Source of the DNA: Oxalobacteraceae bacterium OTU3CINTB1
GTDB lineage: Bacteria > Pseudomonadota > Gammaproteobacteria > Burkholderiales > Burkholderiaceae_D
NCBI GenBank assembly: GCA_024123955.1
Contig: CP099652.1
Span: 372,001-436,000 of the forward strand
Direction: 5' to 3'
DNA: 64,000 nt
Made by a program: the position numbers and the translations under genes. Positions 54,566 to 64,000 of this stretch are shown here, one piece after another (position 1 is the first letter of the stretch; each line of letters begins with the position of its first letter). Under the pieces are notes generated by a model that was given only the letters and a program-made list of their open reading frames with translations, did no database searches and was not told where the DNA came from.

Positions 54566-56509
54566 ATGTTATTTCCAACTAATTTCGACGTCATCGTCGT
54601 CGGCGGTGGTCACGCCGGTACCGAGGCGGCCCTTGCTTCCGCCCGCATGGGGCAGAAGACTTTGCTCTTGACGCACAACATCGAGACCCTGGGCCAGATG
54701 TCGTGCAACCCTTCCATCGGCGGTATCGGCAAAGGCCATCTGGTCAAAGAGGTCGATGCCATGGGCGGCGCGATGGCGATCGCCACCGATGAATCGGGCA
54801 TCCAGTTCCGCATCCTGAACTCGTCCAAAGGCCCTGCGGTACGCGCCACGCGCGCCCAGGCCGACCGCATTTTGTACAAGGCCGCGATCCGTTCGCGTCT
54901 GGAAAACCAACCCAACCTGTGGCTGTTCCAGCAGGCCGTCGACGACCTGATGGTGGAGGGCGACCGTGTCGTCGGTGCCGTCACCCAGATTGGCCTGAAA
55001 TTCCTGGCGCCGGCCGTCGTGCTGACCGCCGGAACCTTCCTCGACGGGAAGATCCATGTGGGCCTTCAGAACTACTCAGCGGGCCGTGCAGGCGATCCGC
55101 CGGCGATCTCGCTGTCTGCCCGCCTGAAGGAATTAAAGCTGCCACAGGGCCGTTTAAAGACCGGCACGCCGCCTCGCATCGACGGCCGCAGCATCGACTT
55201 TTCGCTGATGACCGAGCAGCCTGGCGACCTCGATCCGGTGCCGGTGTTCTCGGTGATGGGCAACGCCGCCATGCATCCCGCGCAAATGCCGTGCTGGGTT
55301 ACGCACACTAACAACAAAACCCACGACATTATCCGTGCCGGTTTGGACCGCAGCCCGATGTACACCGGCGTGATCGAAGGCGTCGGCCCGCGTTATTGCC
55401 CGTCGATCGAAGACAAGATCCACCGTTTTTCGGCCAAGGAATCGCACCAGATTTTCCTGGAACCGGAGGGCCTGACGACCAACGAATTCTATCCAAACGG
55501 CATCTCGACCAGCCTGCCGTTCGACGTGCAGATCGAGCTGGTACGGTCGATGAAGGGCATGGAAAACGCCCACATCCTGCGTCCGGGCTACGCCATCGAA
55601 TACGATTATTTCGACCCGCGCGGCCTCAAGGCATCGCTGGAAACCAAGGCCGTCAGCGGCCTGTACTTTGCCGGCCAGATCAACGGCACCACCGGTTACG
55701 AGGAAGCGGCGGCGCAAGGCATGCTGGCCGGCCTCAACGCTGCGCTGCAAACCCAAGGCAAGGAAGCCTGGACGCCGGCCCGTTCCGAGGCCTATCTGGG
55801 CGTGCTGGTCGACGATCTGGTCACGCAAGGCGTGCTGGAACCGTACCGCATGTTCACCAGCCGCGCCGAGTATCGCCTGAGCCTGCGCGAGGATAACGCC
55901 GACATGCGCCTGACCGAAATCGGCCGCAAACTGGGCTGCGTCGGTGACGCGCAGTGGGAAGCGTTCGAGAAAAAACGCGAAGCGGTGGCGCTGGAACTGG
56001 AGCGTCTGCGTTCCACGTGGGTGAATCCACGCATCCTGGAAGCGGCTGAATCGGAGCGCGTTATCGGCCAGCCGATCGAGCGCGAGTACTCGCTGGCGGA
56101 CCTGTTGCGCCGTCCCGGCGTCGAGTACGAGAAGCTGATGAGCCTGTCCGGCATCGACGGCAAGGATCTCGCCGGACCCGGCGTGAGCGACGAAGCGGTG
56201 CGCGAACAGGTCGAAATCCAGCTCAAATATTCGGGCTATATCGACCGCCAGACCAAGGAAGTGGAGCGCCACGAGCACTACGAAAACCTGAAATTGCCGG
56301 AAGGTTTCAGCTATCTGGACATCACCGCGCTGTCGGTGGAAGTGCGCCAGAAGCTGCATGCGCAGCGTCCCGAGACCCTGGGCCAGGCGTCGCGTATCTC
56401 CGGCGTGACGCCGGCGGCGATCTCGCTGCTGCTGGTGCACCTGAAAAAGGCCGGTTTCGGCGGCTTCCTGAATGACAAAAATGCGCAGAAAGACGAGGCA
56501 GTTCAATGA
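54566..56509 (+). CDS. mnmG: tRNA uridine-5-carboxymethylaminomethyl(34) synthesis enzyme
   Basis: 647 residues from the ATG at 54566. With MnmE it makes the cmnm5 modification at U34 of several tRNAs. FAD loop [21 protein letters not shown]; conserved Cys motifs [20 protein letters not shown] and [15 protein letters not shown]; the NAD-region and the C-terminal helical domain that binds MnmE ([14 protein letters not shown]) are complete. Upstream in-frame codons lack the family N-terminus. The next gene overlaps by four bases. Confidence 0.98.
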   Translation: MLFPTNFDVIVVGGGHAGTEAALASARMGQKTLLLTHNIETLGQMSCNPSIGGIGKGHLVKEVDAMGGAMAIATDESGIQFRILNSSKGPAVRATRAQADRILYKAAIRSRLENQPNLWLFQQAVDDLMVEGDRVVGAVTQIGLKFLAPAVVLTAGTFLDGKIHVGLQNYSAGRAGDPPAISLSARLKELKLPQGRLKTGTPPRIDGRSIDFSLMTEQPGDLDPVPVFSVMGNAAMHPAQMPCWVTHTNNKTHDIIRAGLDRSPMYTGVIEGVGPRYCPSIEDKIHRFSAKESHQIFLEPEGLTTNEFYPNGISTSLPFDVQIELVRSMKGMENAHILRPGYAIEYDYFDPRGLKASLETKAVSGLYFAGQINGTTGYEEAAAQGMLAGLNAALQTQGKEAWTPARSEAYLGVLVDDLVTQGVLEPYRMFTSRAEYRLSLREDNADMRLTEIGRKLGCVGDAQWEAFEKKREAVALELERLRSTWVNPRILEAAESERVIGQPIEREYSLADLLRRPGVEYEKLMSLSGIDGKDLAGPGVSDEAVREQVEIQLKYSGYIDRQTKEVERHEHYENLKLPEGFSYLDITALSVEVRQKLHAQRPETLGQASRISGVTPAAISLLLVHLKKAGFGGFLNDKNAQKDEAVQ

Positions 56510-57156
56510 AGGTGTTTGACCGTGTAGTTGTCGCGGATGTTTTAAAACAAGGCATCAAGGATCTGAATCTGGACCTGGCCGACGATCAGGTAGAGAAGCT
56601 GCTGGACTATCTGGCGCTGCTGAACAAGTGGAATTCGGTCTACAACCTGACGTCGGTGCGCGATCCGATGCAGATGGTGACCTTGCATTTGCTCGATTCG
56701 CTGGCCGCCGTACCGGCGTTCGCAGGCGCGAAAAATGTGCTGGACGTGGGCGCGGGCGGTGGCTTGCCGGGCATGGTGCTGGCCATCAGCCGTCCCGACA
56801 TGATGGTGTCGATGATCGATACGGTGCACAAGAAGACCGCGTTTTTGAACCAGGTGAAGGCGGAGCTGGGCCTGTCCAACGTGACGGTGTACACCAAGCG
56901 CGTGGAGCAGCTGGAAGTGAAGACCAAGTTCGATGTCATCACCTCGCGGGCCTTTGCAGACCTGTCGGACTTCGTCAACTGGTCGGGCCATTTGCTGGAA
57001 GAGGGCGGACGATTCATCGCCCTGAAAGGCACCGCTCCAGAAGACGAACGGGAGCGGCTTCCGGAGCCATGGAAAGTACAGAAACTGGAGCCTTTGACGG
57101 TGCCTGGACTGGAGGCGGAACGCCATCTTGTGTTCATCGAGGCAGAAACCGTATAA
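56506..57156 (+). CDS. rsmG: 16S rRNA (guanine(527)-N(7))-methyltransferase
   Basis: 216 residues. SAM loop [44 protein letters not shown] is the family N-terminal core, and [14 protein letters not shown] the family signature. Methylates G527 in the 530 loop; loss gives low-level streptomycin resistance in other bacteria. ATGA overlap with mnmG shows coupled translation. Its stop codon lies inside the palindrome at 57151. Confidence 0.97.
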   Translation: MKVFDRVVVADVLKQGIKDLNLDLADDQVEKLLDYLALLNKWNSVYNLTSVRDPMQMVTLHLLDSLAAVPAFAGAKNVLDVGAGGGLPGMVLAISRPDMMVSMIDTVHKKTAFLNQVKAELGLSNVTVYTKRVEQLEVKTKFDVITSRAFADLSDFVNWSGHLLEEGGRFIALKGTAPEDERERLPEPWKVQKLEPLTVPGLEAERHLVFIEAETV

Positions 57157-57245
57157 ACGGTTTATACCGTATAAATTGTTTATACCTTATAAACAGTATA
57201 AATCGTTTATATCGTATATATCGTATAAACAGTATAAATAAATAA
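57151..57245. repeat. AT-rich palindromic repeat array between rsmG and parA
   Basis: GTATAAAC-G-GTTTATAC (57151-57167) is a perfect palindrome, followed by about seven further variants of GTATAAA or TTTATAC spaced at roughly 10-12 bases, down to AGTATAAATAAATAA at 57230-57245. The array is far more AT-rich than its surroundings and carries repeated -10-like elements. It may hold the parAB promoter and operator. Confidence 0.75.
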
Positions 57246-57298
57246 TTTGAAAACGAGACCTCGTCGTCCGAAACCAAAAAGAGATCGATAAGAACTAC

Positions 57299-58069
57299 AT
57301 GGCAAAAATTTTCTGCGTAGCGAATCAAAAAGGTGGAGTTGGTAAAACAACAACAACCGTCAACCTGGCCGCCGGCCTGGCAAAACTGAACCAGCGCGTG
57401 CTGCTGGTGGACCTGGACCCGCAGGGCAACGCCACGATGGGCGCGGGCATCAACAAGGCGGGCCTGCCCGCGTCGACCTATGAGGTCATGCTGGGCGAGT
57501 CCGACGTCGCCACCGCGCGCCAGCGTTCGGAGCCGGGCAAGTTCGACGTGCTGCCGTCCAACCGCGAGCTGGCCGGCGCGGAAGTGGAGATGGTCTCGCT
57601 GGACAACCGCGAGCGCCGTCTGAAGGATGCGCTGGCCGCCGTCGACAAGGAGTACGACTTCATCCTGATCGACTGCCCGCCGGCGTTGTCGATGCTGACC
57701 CTGAACGGCCTGTGCGCCGCGCACGGCGTCATCATCCCGATGCAGTGCGAGTACTACGCGCTGGAAGGCTTGTCCGACCTGGTCAACACCATCAAGAAGG
57801 TGCACGCCAACCTGAATCCCGATCTGAAGATCATCGGCCTGCTGCGCGTGATGTTCGATCCGCGCATGACGCTATCGCAGCAGGTGTCGGCACAGCTCGA
57901 GCAGCACTTCGGCGACAAGGTCTTCAAAACCATCATCCCGCGCAACGTGCGTCTGGCCGAAGCGCCGTCGTATGGCCTGCCTGGCGTCACGTTCGATCCA
58001 TCCTCCAAGGGTGCGCAGGCGTATATCGCCTTTGGCGCCGAGATGGTCGCGCGCATTAAAAAAATGTAA
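57299..58069 (+). CDS. parA: chromosome partitioning ATPase ParA
   Basis: 256 residues. Deviant Walker A KGGVGKTTTTVNLAAGLAKL with both Lys residues, Walker A' LLVDLDPQGNAT, and Walker B FILIDCPPALSML. Without the N-terminal helix-turn-helix of plasmid type Ia proteins, so this is the short chromosomal Soj type. It drives parS-ParB complexes toward the poles and may affect DnaA. Operon with parB (18 bases apart). Confidence 0.97.
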   Translation: MAKIFCVANQKGGVGKTTTTVNLAAGLAKLNQRVLLVDLDPQGNATMGAGINKAGLPASTYEVMLGESDVATARQRSEPGKFDVLPSNRELAGAEVEMVSLDNRERRLKDALAAVDKEYDFILIDCPPALSMLTLNGLCAAHGVIIPMQCEYYALEGLSDLVNTIKKVHANLNPDLKIIGLLRVMFDPRMTLSQQVSAQLEQHFGDKVFKTIIPRNVRLAEAPSYGLPGVTFDPSSKGAQAYIAFGAEMVARIKKM

Positions 58070-58087
58070 CGTAGAGATTCCCACATC

Positions 58088-58975
58088 ATGGCAACCAAAA
58101 AACTCAAGGGCCTCGGTCGCGGCCTCGAAGCGCTGCTCGGCGGCGACGGCGATCTGACCACCGCGGACGCCAACACCCCGTCCCAACTGAACGTGACGCA
58201 GATGCAGGCCGGTAAATATCAACCGCGTACCCGCATGGACGAGGGCGGCCTGCAGGAGCTGGCCGCGTCGATCAAGAGCCAGGGCATCATGCAGCCGATC
58301 CTGGTGCGCCCGGTCGGCACCAATAAACTGACCGGCGAGATCACCTACGAGATCATCGCCGGCGAACGCCGTTTCCGCGCCGCGCAAATCGCCGGCCTGG
58401 AAGTGCTCCCCGTTTTGGTGCGCGACGTGGACGACCAGGCCGCCGCCGCGATGGCGCTGATCGAGAACATGCAGCGCGAGGATTTGAATCCGCTGGAAGA
58501 GGCGCAGGGCATCCATCGCCTGATCACCGATTTCAGTTTCACGCACGAGCAGGCGGCCAGCGCCGTCGGCCGTTCGCGCAGCGCGGTGTCGAACCTGTTG
58601 CGCCTGATGAATCTGGCGTCGGCGGTGCAAACCATGCTGATGGCCGGCGATATCGACATGGGCCATGCCCGCGCGCTGCTGGCGGTCGACGCGGCCACGC
58701 AGATCAATCTTGCCAATATGGTCATCGCCAAACGGCTGTCGGTGCGCGAGACCGAAAAATTAGTGACCAAGACCTTGGAAGAACAGAAGGCGTCTCCAAC
58801 TGAGGCGCGGCAGAAGGAAAAGTCCGGCGACATCGTCCGGCTGGAGGAAGAGCTGTCCGACAAGCTGGCCACGCCGGTGGTGTTCAAGATGGGGACGAAG
58901 GGACGCGGCCAGATGATCATCGATTTTGCCGACCTTGACATTTTGGATGGCGTGCTAGCGAGATTGCGCGCCTGA
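58088..58975 (+). CDS. parB: chromosome partitioning protein ParB
   Basis: 295 residues. Short N-terminal ParA-activating segment (KKLKGLGRGLEALLGG), CTP-binding and clamp domain with GERRFRAAQIAGLEVLPVLV and ENMQREDLNPLEEAQGI, helix-turn-helix FTHEQAASAVGRSRSAVSNL and a C-terminal dimerisation part (GQMIIDFADLDILDGVLARL). It loads at parS; the twin sites at 54403 and 54450 are the best candidates in view. Confidence 0.97.
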   Translation: MATKKLKGLGRGLEALLGGDGDLTTADANTPSQLNVTQMQAGKYQPRTRMDEGGLQELAASIKSQGIMQPILVRPVGTNKLTGEITYEIIAGERRFRAAQIAGLEVLPVLVRDVDDQAAAAMALIENMQREDLNPLEEAQGIHRLITDFSFTHEQAASAVGRSRSAVSNLLRLMNLASAVQTMLMAGDIDMGHARALLAVDAATQINLANMVIAKRLSVRETEKLVTKTLEEQKASPTEARQKEKSGDIVRLEEELSDKLATPVVFKMGTKGRGQMIIDFADLDILDGVLARLRA

Positions 58976-58996
58976 CGAAGACCCGTCGCGGAACCA

Positions 58997-59027
58997 CGTA
59001 GGGTGGATTAGCGAAGCGTAATCCGCC
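58997..59027. repeat. dispersed palindromic repeat after parB
   Basis: GGTGGATTA and TAATCCGCC around GCGAAGCG, preceded by CGTAG. Third location of the family seen at 34613 and 42085. It separates parAB from the atp promoter. Confidence 0.75.
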
Positions 59028-59173
59028 TAGCGCCGCCCGCGCCCAGGATTTTTGCCGCGAACTCAACAAAACGCCAAACATACAACTGGTTCCAAAGTGG
59101 TGCAAAGCGTTTGGAAATGTTTATAAAAGCGTCTCATTCGCGCACAAAATGCTCTGCTGCGGTGCAGCAATGT

Positions 59174-59203
59174 TTGACGTGATACAGTAAAGACACATAT
59201 AAT
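59174..59203 (+). promoter_or_regulatory. sigma-70 type promoter of the atp operon
   Basis: TTGACG at 59174-59179 and a perfect TATAAT at 59198-59203, 18 bases apart, the best sigma-70 match in the window. Transcription should begin near 59210, leaving a short leader before atpI. Confidence 0.85.
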
Positions 59204-59245
59204 CACGCGTCTTTGGGTTTTATCGGCTTTTTTTGGAGCTCGGCA

Positions 59246-59611
59246 GTGAGTAAATCAACGAGTCATTCCAAGCCGATGTTTAAAGTCGTCGCCCTCCAGT
59301 TGGCTATCGTCACTGGATTCGCCTTGCTCGCCTGGAACTGGGGTGGAGTACTCAAAGCTTGGTCGGCCGCCTATGGCGGAGCAATCGCAGTCATCGGGAG
59401 TCTGATGTACGCGATGATTGTTGCGGGCGGAACAAATGACCCCAAAAAAGTTTTCCGGTCGCATGTATGGGCTGAAGTAACGAAGATATTTATCACGGTA
59501 GTGCTGTTTATTGTGGCACTGGCGCTGTTTCAGTCGGCCTCTTGGTTATGGCTGATCTTGGGTTTCGCGGTGGCAACCTTGGCATACTGGTTCTCACTGC
59601 TAGCAATTTAA
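59246..59611 (+). CDS. atpI: ATP synthase subunit I
   Basis: 121 residues from the GTG at 59246, which follows GGAGCTCG; ATG at 59276 is the alternative. Four hydrophobic helices (VVALQLAIVTGFALLAWNWG, AAYGGAIAVIGSLMYAMIVA, ITVVLFIVALALFQ, WLWLILGFAVATLAYWFSLL). A small assembly factor for the c-ring, not part of the final enzyme. First gene of the operon. Confidence 0.9.
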   Translation: MSKSTSHSKPMFKVVALQLAIVTGFALLAWNWGGVLKAWSAAYGGAIAVIGSLMYAMIVAGGTNDPKKVFRSHVWAEVTKIFITVVLFIVALALFQSASWLWLILGFAVATLAYWFSLLAI

Positions 59612-59625
59612 TCACCAAAATCTAA

Positions 59626-60780
<1,155 letters not shown>

Positions 60781-60822
60781 TCCGCTCCACCCTAGGAGAA
60801 ACTTTTAGTTAGGAGCAAAGGT

Positions 60823-61293
60823 ATGGACATCAATATGTCTCTCATCGGCCAGATGATCACCTTCGCGGTGTTGGTCTGGGTATCGATGAAGTTCGTATTT
60901 CCATCGCTGAACGCAGCGTTGGATGAGCGTGCCAAGCGTATCGCTGATGGTCTGGCTGCGGCCGACCAGGGCCAGGCTGCGATGGTTGTCGCTGAAAAGC
61001 GCGCCGCCGAAGCACTGACCAGTGCACGCGAAGAAGCTTCGCAACGTGTTGCCGACGCCGAAAAGCGCGCGCAACTGGTGGCTGAAGAAATCAAAGCGAA
61101 TGCACAAGCCGAAGCCGACCGCATCATTGCGCAAGCCAAGGCAGACGCCGATCAGCAACTGGCCAAGGCGCGCGACACGCTGCGCGCTCAGGTGGCTGAC
61201 CTGGCTGTGAAGGGCGCCGAGCAAATCTTGAAGCGCGAAGTCAACGCCTCGGCTCACGCCGATCTGTTGTCGCGCCTGTCTGTCGAGCTGTAA
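60823..61293 (+). CDS. atpF: F0F1 ATP synthase subunit b
   Basis: 156 residues. One N-terminal membrane helix ([20 protein letters not shown]) then a long charged coiled coil (from about residue 35 to the end), the peripheral stalk. Confidence 0.97.
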   Translation: MDINMSLIGQMITFAVLVWVSMKFVFPSLNAALDERAKRIADGLAAADQGQAAMVVAEKRAAEALTSAREEASQRVADAEKRAQLVAEEIKANAQAEADRIIAQAKADADQQLAKARDTLRAQVADLAVKGAEQILKREVNASAHADLLSRLSVEL

Positions 61294-61295
61294 TC

Positions 61296-61841
61296 ATGGC
61301 AGAAAACGCAACCGTCGCCCGTCCCTACGCGGAAGCTTTGTTCCGCGTAGCCCAAGCAGGTAAGGAATCGTTCAACCTCGCGGCGTGGTCCGAACTGGTG
61401 GCCGAACTGGCCCAGATCGGCGCCCACCCCGAGGTGCAAGCATTCGCCCGCAACCCGAAGACCTCGGCAAGCGACGTGAGCGCCGCCATTACGGCCCTGG
61501 TGAAGTCGCCTTTGACCCCGGAAGCGAAAAACTTCCTGGCGATGCTGGTCGACAACGGCCGTATCAGTCTGCTGCCGGAAATCGGCGCGCAATTCCAAGC
61601 GTTGAAAAACGCCACGGAAGGCGCCGCGGACGCCGAGATCACCAGCGCCTTCGAGCTGAACGCCGCTCAAGTCGCCGAACTGATCGCGACACTGGAAAAG
61701 AAATTCAGCCGCAAGCTGAACCCGGTCGTGACCGTGGATCCGGCGTTGATCGGTGGCGTGCGCGTGGTGGTTGGCGATGAAGTGCTGGACACTTCGGTCC
61801 GCGCCAAGCTGTCGCAGATGCGTATGGCACTGGCCGCCTAA
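61296..61841 (+). CDS. atpH: F0F1 ATP synthase subunit delta
   Basis: 181 residues. N-terminal helical bundle starting [18 protein letters not shown] and C-terminal [20 protein letters not shown], the OSCP/delta signature. Joins the b dimer to the top of F1. Two bases after atpF. Confidence 0.97.
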   Translation: MAENATVARPYAEALFRVAQAGKESFNLAAWSELVAELAQIGAHPEVQAFARNPKTSASDVSAAITALVKSPLTPEAKNFLAMLVDNGRISLLPEIGAQFQALKNATEGAADAEITSAFELNAAQVAELIATLEKKFSRKLNPVVTVDPALIGGVRVVVGDEVLDTSVRAKLSQMRMALAA

Positions 61842-61917
61842 GGCGCAAGCCGGCGGACCCGCTTAGAACAGATTCTTCCCCTCGCGCAAGCTGAGAGAAA
61901 CACTTTTAGGAGTTAGT

Positions 61918-63459
61918 ATGCAACTCAACCCATCTGAAATCAGCGAGCTGATCAAGAGCCGTATCCAAGGCCTTGATGGCGGCGCTGAAGTACGCAACCA
62001 AGGCACGGTTATTTCCGTCGCCGACGGTATCGTCCGCATCCACGGCCTGTCGGAAGTGATGCAGGGCGAAATGCTGGAATTCCCAGGTAACACCTTCGGT
62101 CTGGCGATGAACCTGGAGCGTGACTCCGTGGGCGCCGTGATTCTGGGTGCTTACGAGCACATCTCCGAAGGCGACACGGTCAAGTGCACCGGCCGCATTC
62201 TGGAAGTGCCGGTCGGTCCTGAACTGCGCGGCCGTGTGGTCAACGCGCTGGGCCAGCCGATCGACGGCAAGGGCGCCATCGAAGCCAAGCTGACTTCGCC
62301 CATCGAAAAGATCGCACCGGGCGTTATCGCCCGTGAGTCCGTGTCGCAGCCGATGCAGACCGGTCTGAAATCGATCGACGCGATGGTACCGATTGGCCGT
62401 GGCCAGCGCGAGCTGATCATTGGCGACCGTCAAACCGGGAAATCGGCCGTGGCCGTTGATGCGATCATCAACCAAAAAGGCCAGGGCGTGACGTGTATCT
62501 ACGTCGCCATCGGTCAAAAAGCCTCGACCATCAAAAACATCGTTCGCTCGCTGGAAACGCACGGCGCGCTCGAGTACACCATCGTGGTCGCAGCGACCGC
62601 GTCGGAATCGGCAGCGATGCAATACATCTCGGCCTACTCGGGCTGCACGATGGGCGAATACTTCCGCGACCGCGGCGAAGACGCACTGATCGTCTACGAT
62701 GACTTGTCGAAGCAAGCTGTCGCTTATCGTCAAATTTCGCTGCTGCTGCGCCGCCCACCAGGCCGCGAAGCGTACCCAGGCGACGTGTTCTACCTGCACT
62801 CGCGTCTGCTGGAACGCGCAGCCCGCGTGAACGCCGACTACGTGTCCGCCTTCACCAACGGCGCCGTCACCGGCAAGACCGGTTCGCTGACCGCATTGCC
62901 GATCATCGAAACCCAGGCTGGCGACGTTTCGGCGTTCGTGCCAACCAACGTGATTTCGATCACCGACGGTCAGATCTTCCTGGAAACTTCGCTGTTCAAC
63001 TCGGGTATCCGCCCTGCGATTAACGCCGGTATTTCGGTGTCGCGCGTCGGTGGCGCCGCTCAGACCAAGGTCATCAAAAACCTGTCCGGCGGTATCCGTA
63101 CCGACTTGGCGCAGTACCGTGAGCTGGCCGCGTTCGCGCAGTTCGCCTCGGACCTGGACGAATCGACCCGCAAACAGCTGGACCGTGGCGCGCGCGTCAC
63201 CGAACTGCTGAAGCAAGCCCAGTACTCGCCACTGTCGATCTCGCTGATGGCCGCTTCGCTGTTCGCAGTGAACAAGGGCTACCTGGATGACGTGCCAGTC
63301 AAGAAGGTGCTGTCGTTCGAAGCCGGTCTGCACGCCTACCTGAAGACTAAGCAAGCTGATCTGCTGTCGAAGATTGAATCGTCGAAGCAACTGGACAAAG
63401 ACGGCGAAGCAACGCTGTCGGCCGCTGTTGCCGACTTCAAGAAATCCGGCGCATTTTAA
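61918..63459 (+). CDS. atpA: F0F1 ATP synthase subunit alpha
   Basis: 513 residues, full length. Walker [56 protein letters not shown] and the alpha-subunit Arg finger in [10 protein letters not shown]. Non-catalytic nucleotide site of F1. Terminates before a hairpin. Confidence 0.99.
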   Translation: MQLNPSEISELIKSRIQGLDGGAEVRNQGTVISVADGIVRIHGLSEVMQGEMLEFPGNTFGLAMNLERDSVGAVILGAYEHISEGDTVKCTGRILEVPVGPELRGRVVNALGQPIDGKGAIEAKLTSPIEKIAPGVIARESVSQPMQTGLKSIDAMVPIGRGQRELIIGDRQTGKSAVAVDAIINQKGQGVTCIYVAIGQKASTIKNIVRSLETHGALEYTIVVAATASESAAMQYISAYSGCTMGEYFRDRGEDALIVYDDLSKQAVAYRQISLLLRRPPGREAYPGDVFYLHSRLLERAARVNADYVSAFTNGAVTGKTGSLTALPIIETQAGDVSAFVPTNVISITDGQIFLETSLFNSGIRPAINAGISVSRVGGAAQTKVIKNLSGGIRTDLAQYRELAAFAQFASDLDESTRKQLDRGARVTELLKQAQYSPLSISLMAASLFAVNKGYLDDVPVKKVLSFEAGLHAYLKTKQADLLSKIESSKQLDKDGEATLSAAVADFKKSGAF

Positions 63460-63467
63460 GCGGCACG

Positions 63468-63496
63468 GGCGGCACGGGATCAAACCCGGTGCCGCC
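63468..63496 (+). other. stem-loop between atpA and atpG
   Basis: GGCGGCACGGG and CCCGGTGCCGCC around ATCAAA, with one bulged base and no T run, so not a normal terminator. The centre CGGGATCAAACCCGG is the same as in the putA terminator at 40742-40755. Confidence 0.65.
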
Positions 63497-63521
63497 TTCA
63501 GCGCAGAAGGAGTAAGGACTC

Positions 63522-64000
63522 ATGGCAGCAGGCAAAGAGATACGAGGCAAGATCAAGAGCGTAGAGAATACGAAGAAGATCACCAAGGCGATGGAAATGG
63601 TTGCCGCATCGAAAATGCGCAAAGCGCAGGACCGTATGCGCGCCGCCCGTCCCTACAGTGAGAAGATTCGCAATATCGCCGCTAATCTGGCTACCGCTAA
63701 TCCGGAATACACGCACCCGTTCCTGGCAACAGAGCAACAGGACACGGCCAAGAAGGTTGGTTTCATCATCGTCACCACGGACAAAGGTCTGTGCGGCGGT
63801 ATGAACACCAACATCTTGCGCATGGTGACGTCGAAAACCCGTGAGCTGGAAACAGCCGGCAACAAAATTGCCGCGGTGGCCATCGGTAACAAAGGGTTGG
63901 GCTTTTTGAATCGCGTAGGCGTTCCTGTCGTTGCGCAAGTAACGCAGATCGGCGATACGCCGCACCTGGAAAAACTGATCGGACCGGTCAAGGTCATGCT
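63522..64000 (+). CDS. atpG: F0F1 ATP synthase subunit gamma, 3'-truncated by the window edge
   Basis: First 159 codons from the ATG at 63522. N-terminal coiled coil [36 protein letters not shown] and the signature [16 protein letters not shown] identify the rotating shaft of F1. Ribosome site AGAAGGAG. It continues beyond the window; atpD and atpC are expected next. Confidence 0.97.
   Translation, partial: MAAGKEIRGKIKSVENTKKITKAMEMVAASKMRKAQDRMRAARPYSEKIRNIAANLATANPEYTHPFLATEQQDTAKKVGFIIVTTDKGLCGGMNTNILRMVTSKTRELETAGNKIAAVAIGNKGLGFLNRVGVPVVAQVTQIGDTPHLEKLIGPVKVM

Noticed and set aside
56013..56026. parS-like GTTCCACGTGGGTG inside mnmG
   Set aside because: Only one half matches; it falls within well-conserved codons and has poor symmetry.
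61906..63483. 525-codon frame opposite atpA
   Set aside because: atpA is certain; this is its mirror frame.

Overview
The window is high-GC DNA from a betaproteobacterium, most likely Burkholderiales, family Oxalobacteraceae (Massilia, Duganella or Janthinobacterium type). This rests on overall codon use, the order mnmG-rsmG-parA-parB-atpIBEFHAG, parS sites of the TGTTTCACGTGGAACA type, and dispersed palindromic intergenic repeats. It is chromosomal and mostly housekeeping on the right, accessory and regulatory on the left. No rRNA, tRNA, CRISPR array or complete insertion sequence was seen.

1-9.2 kb: a 5'-truncated MFS transporter, a ParD-like protein overlapping a methionine aminopeptidase, a nucleotidyltransferase-fold protein, a decayed LytS-type kinase, a TetR regulator with a clear operator in front of an amidase, a lipid-kinase-like protein, a MazE-type antitoxin whose MazF/PemK toxin survives only as a 31-codon remnant, and two exported proteins. 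9.2-26.4 kb: a propeller-type sensor kinase with its NarL-type response regulator, an SDR, two LysR regulators, an amidohydrolase, an NTF2-like protein, an MFS exporter, a PQQ-type sugar dehydrogenase, an orphan periplasmic binding protein, glmS divergent from an Lrp-type regulator, and three exported small enzymes (ABM fold, cupin, carboxymuconolactone decarboxylase fold).

26.4-41.6 kb: a DnaA-box cluster behind glmU, then glmU, a lipoprotein, rsmD, coaD, a ferredoxin, a chalcone-isomerase-fold protein, regulators, a chemoreceptor, the putR-putA proline pair and an MTA/SAH nucleosidase. 41.7-42.5 kb holds no gene. It carries two diverged tandem copies of what looks like a complete replication-origin core: an AT-rich unwinding tract, a TAG-triplet (DnaA-trio) run, a perfect DnaA box, and a second box group about 140 bp further on. 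This is the most striking feature of the window.

42.5-64 kb: almost everything is on the + strand. It runs nitronate monooxygenase, GMC oxidoreductase, a branched-chain-type ABC importer (two ATPases, binding protein, two permeases), a 3-hydroxybutyrate oligomer hydrolase, an Fe-dependent alcohol dehydrogenase (- strand), a TSUP permease, twin parS sites around a terminator, mnmG, rsmG, parA, parB and the ATP synthase operon up to a truncated atpG. glmS/glmU on one side and mnmG/rsmG/par/atp on the other resemble the origin-proximal neighbourhood of E. coli, and parS plus parAB supports an origin-proximal location. dnaA itself is not in the window, so whether the duplicated module is the working oriC remains an inference.
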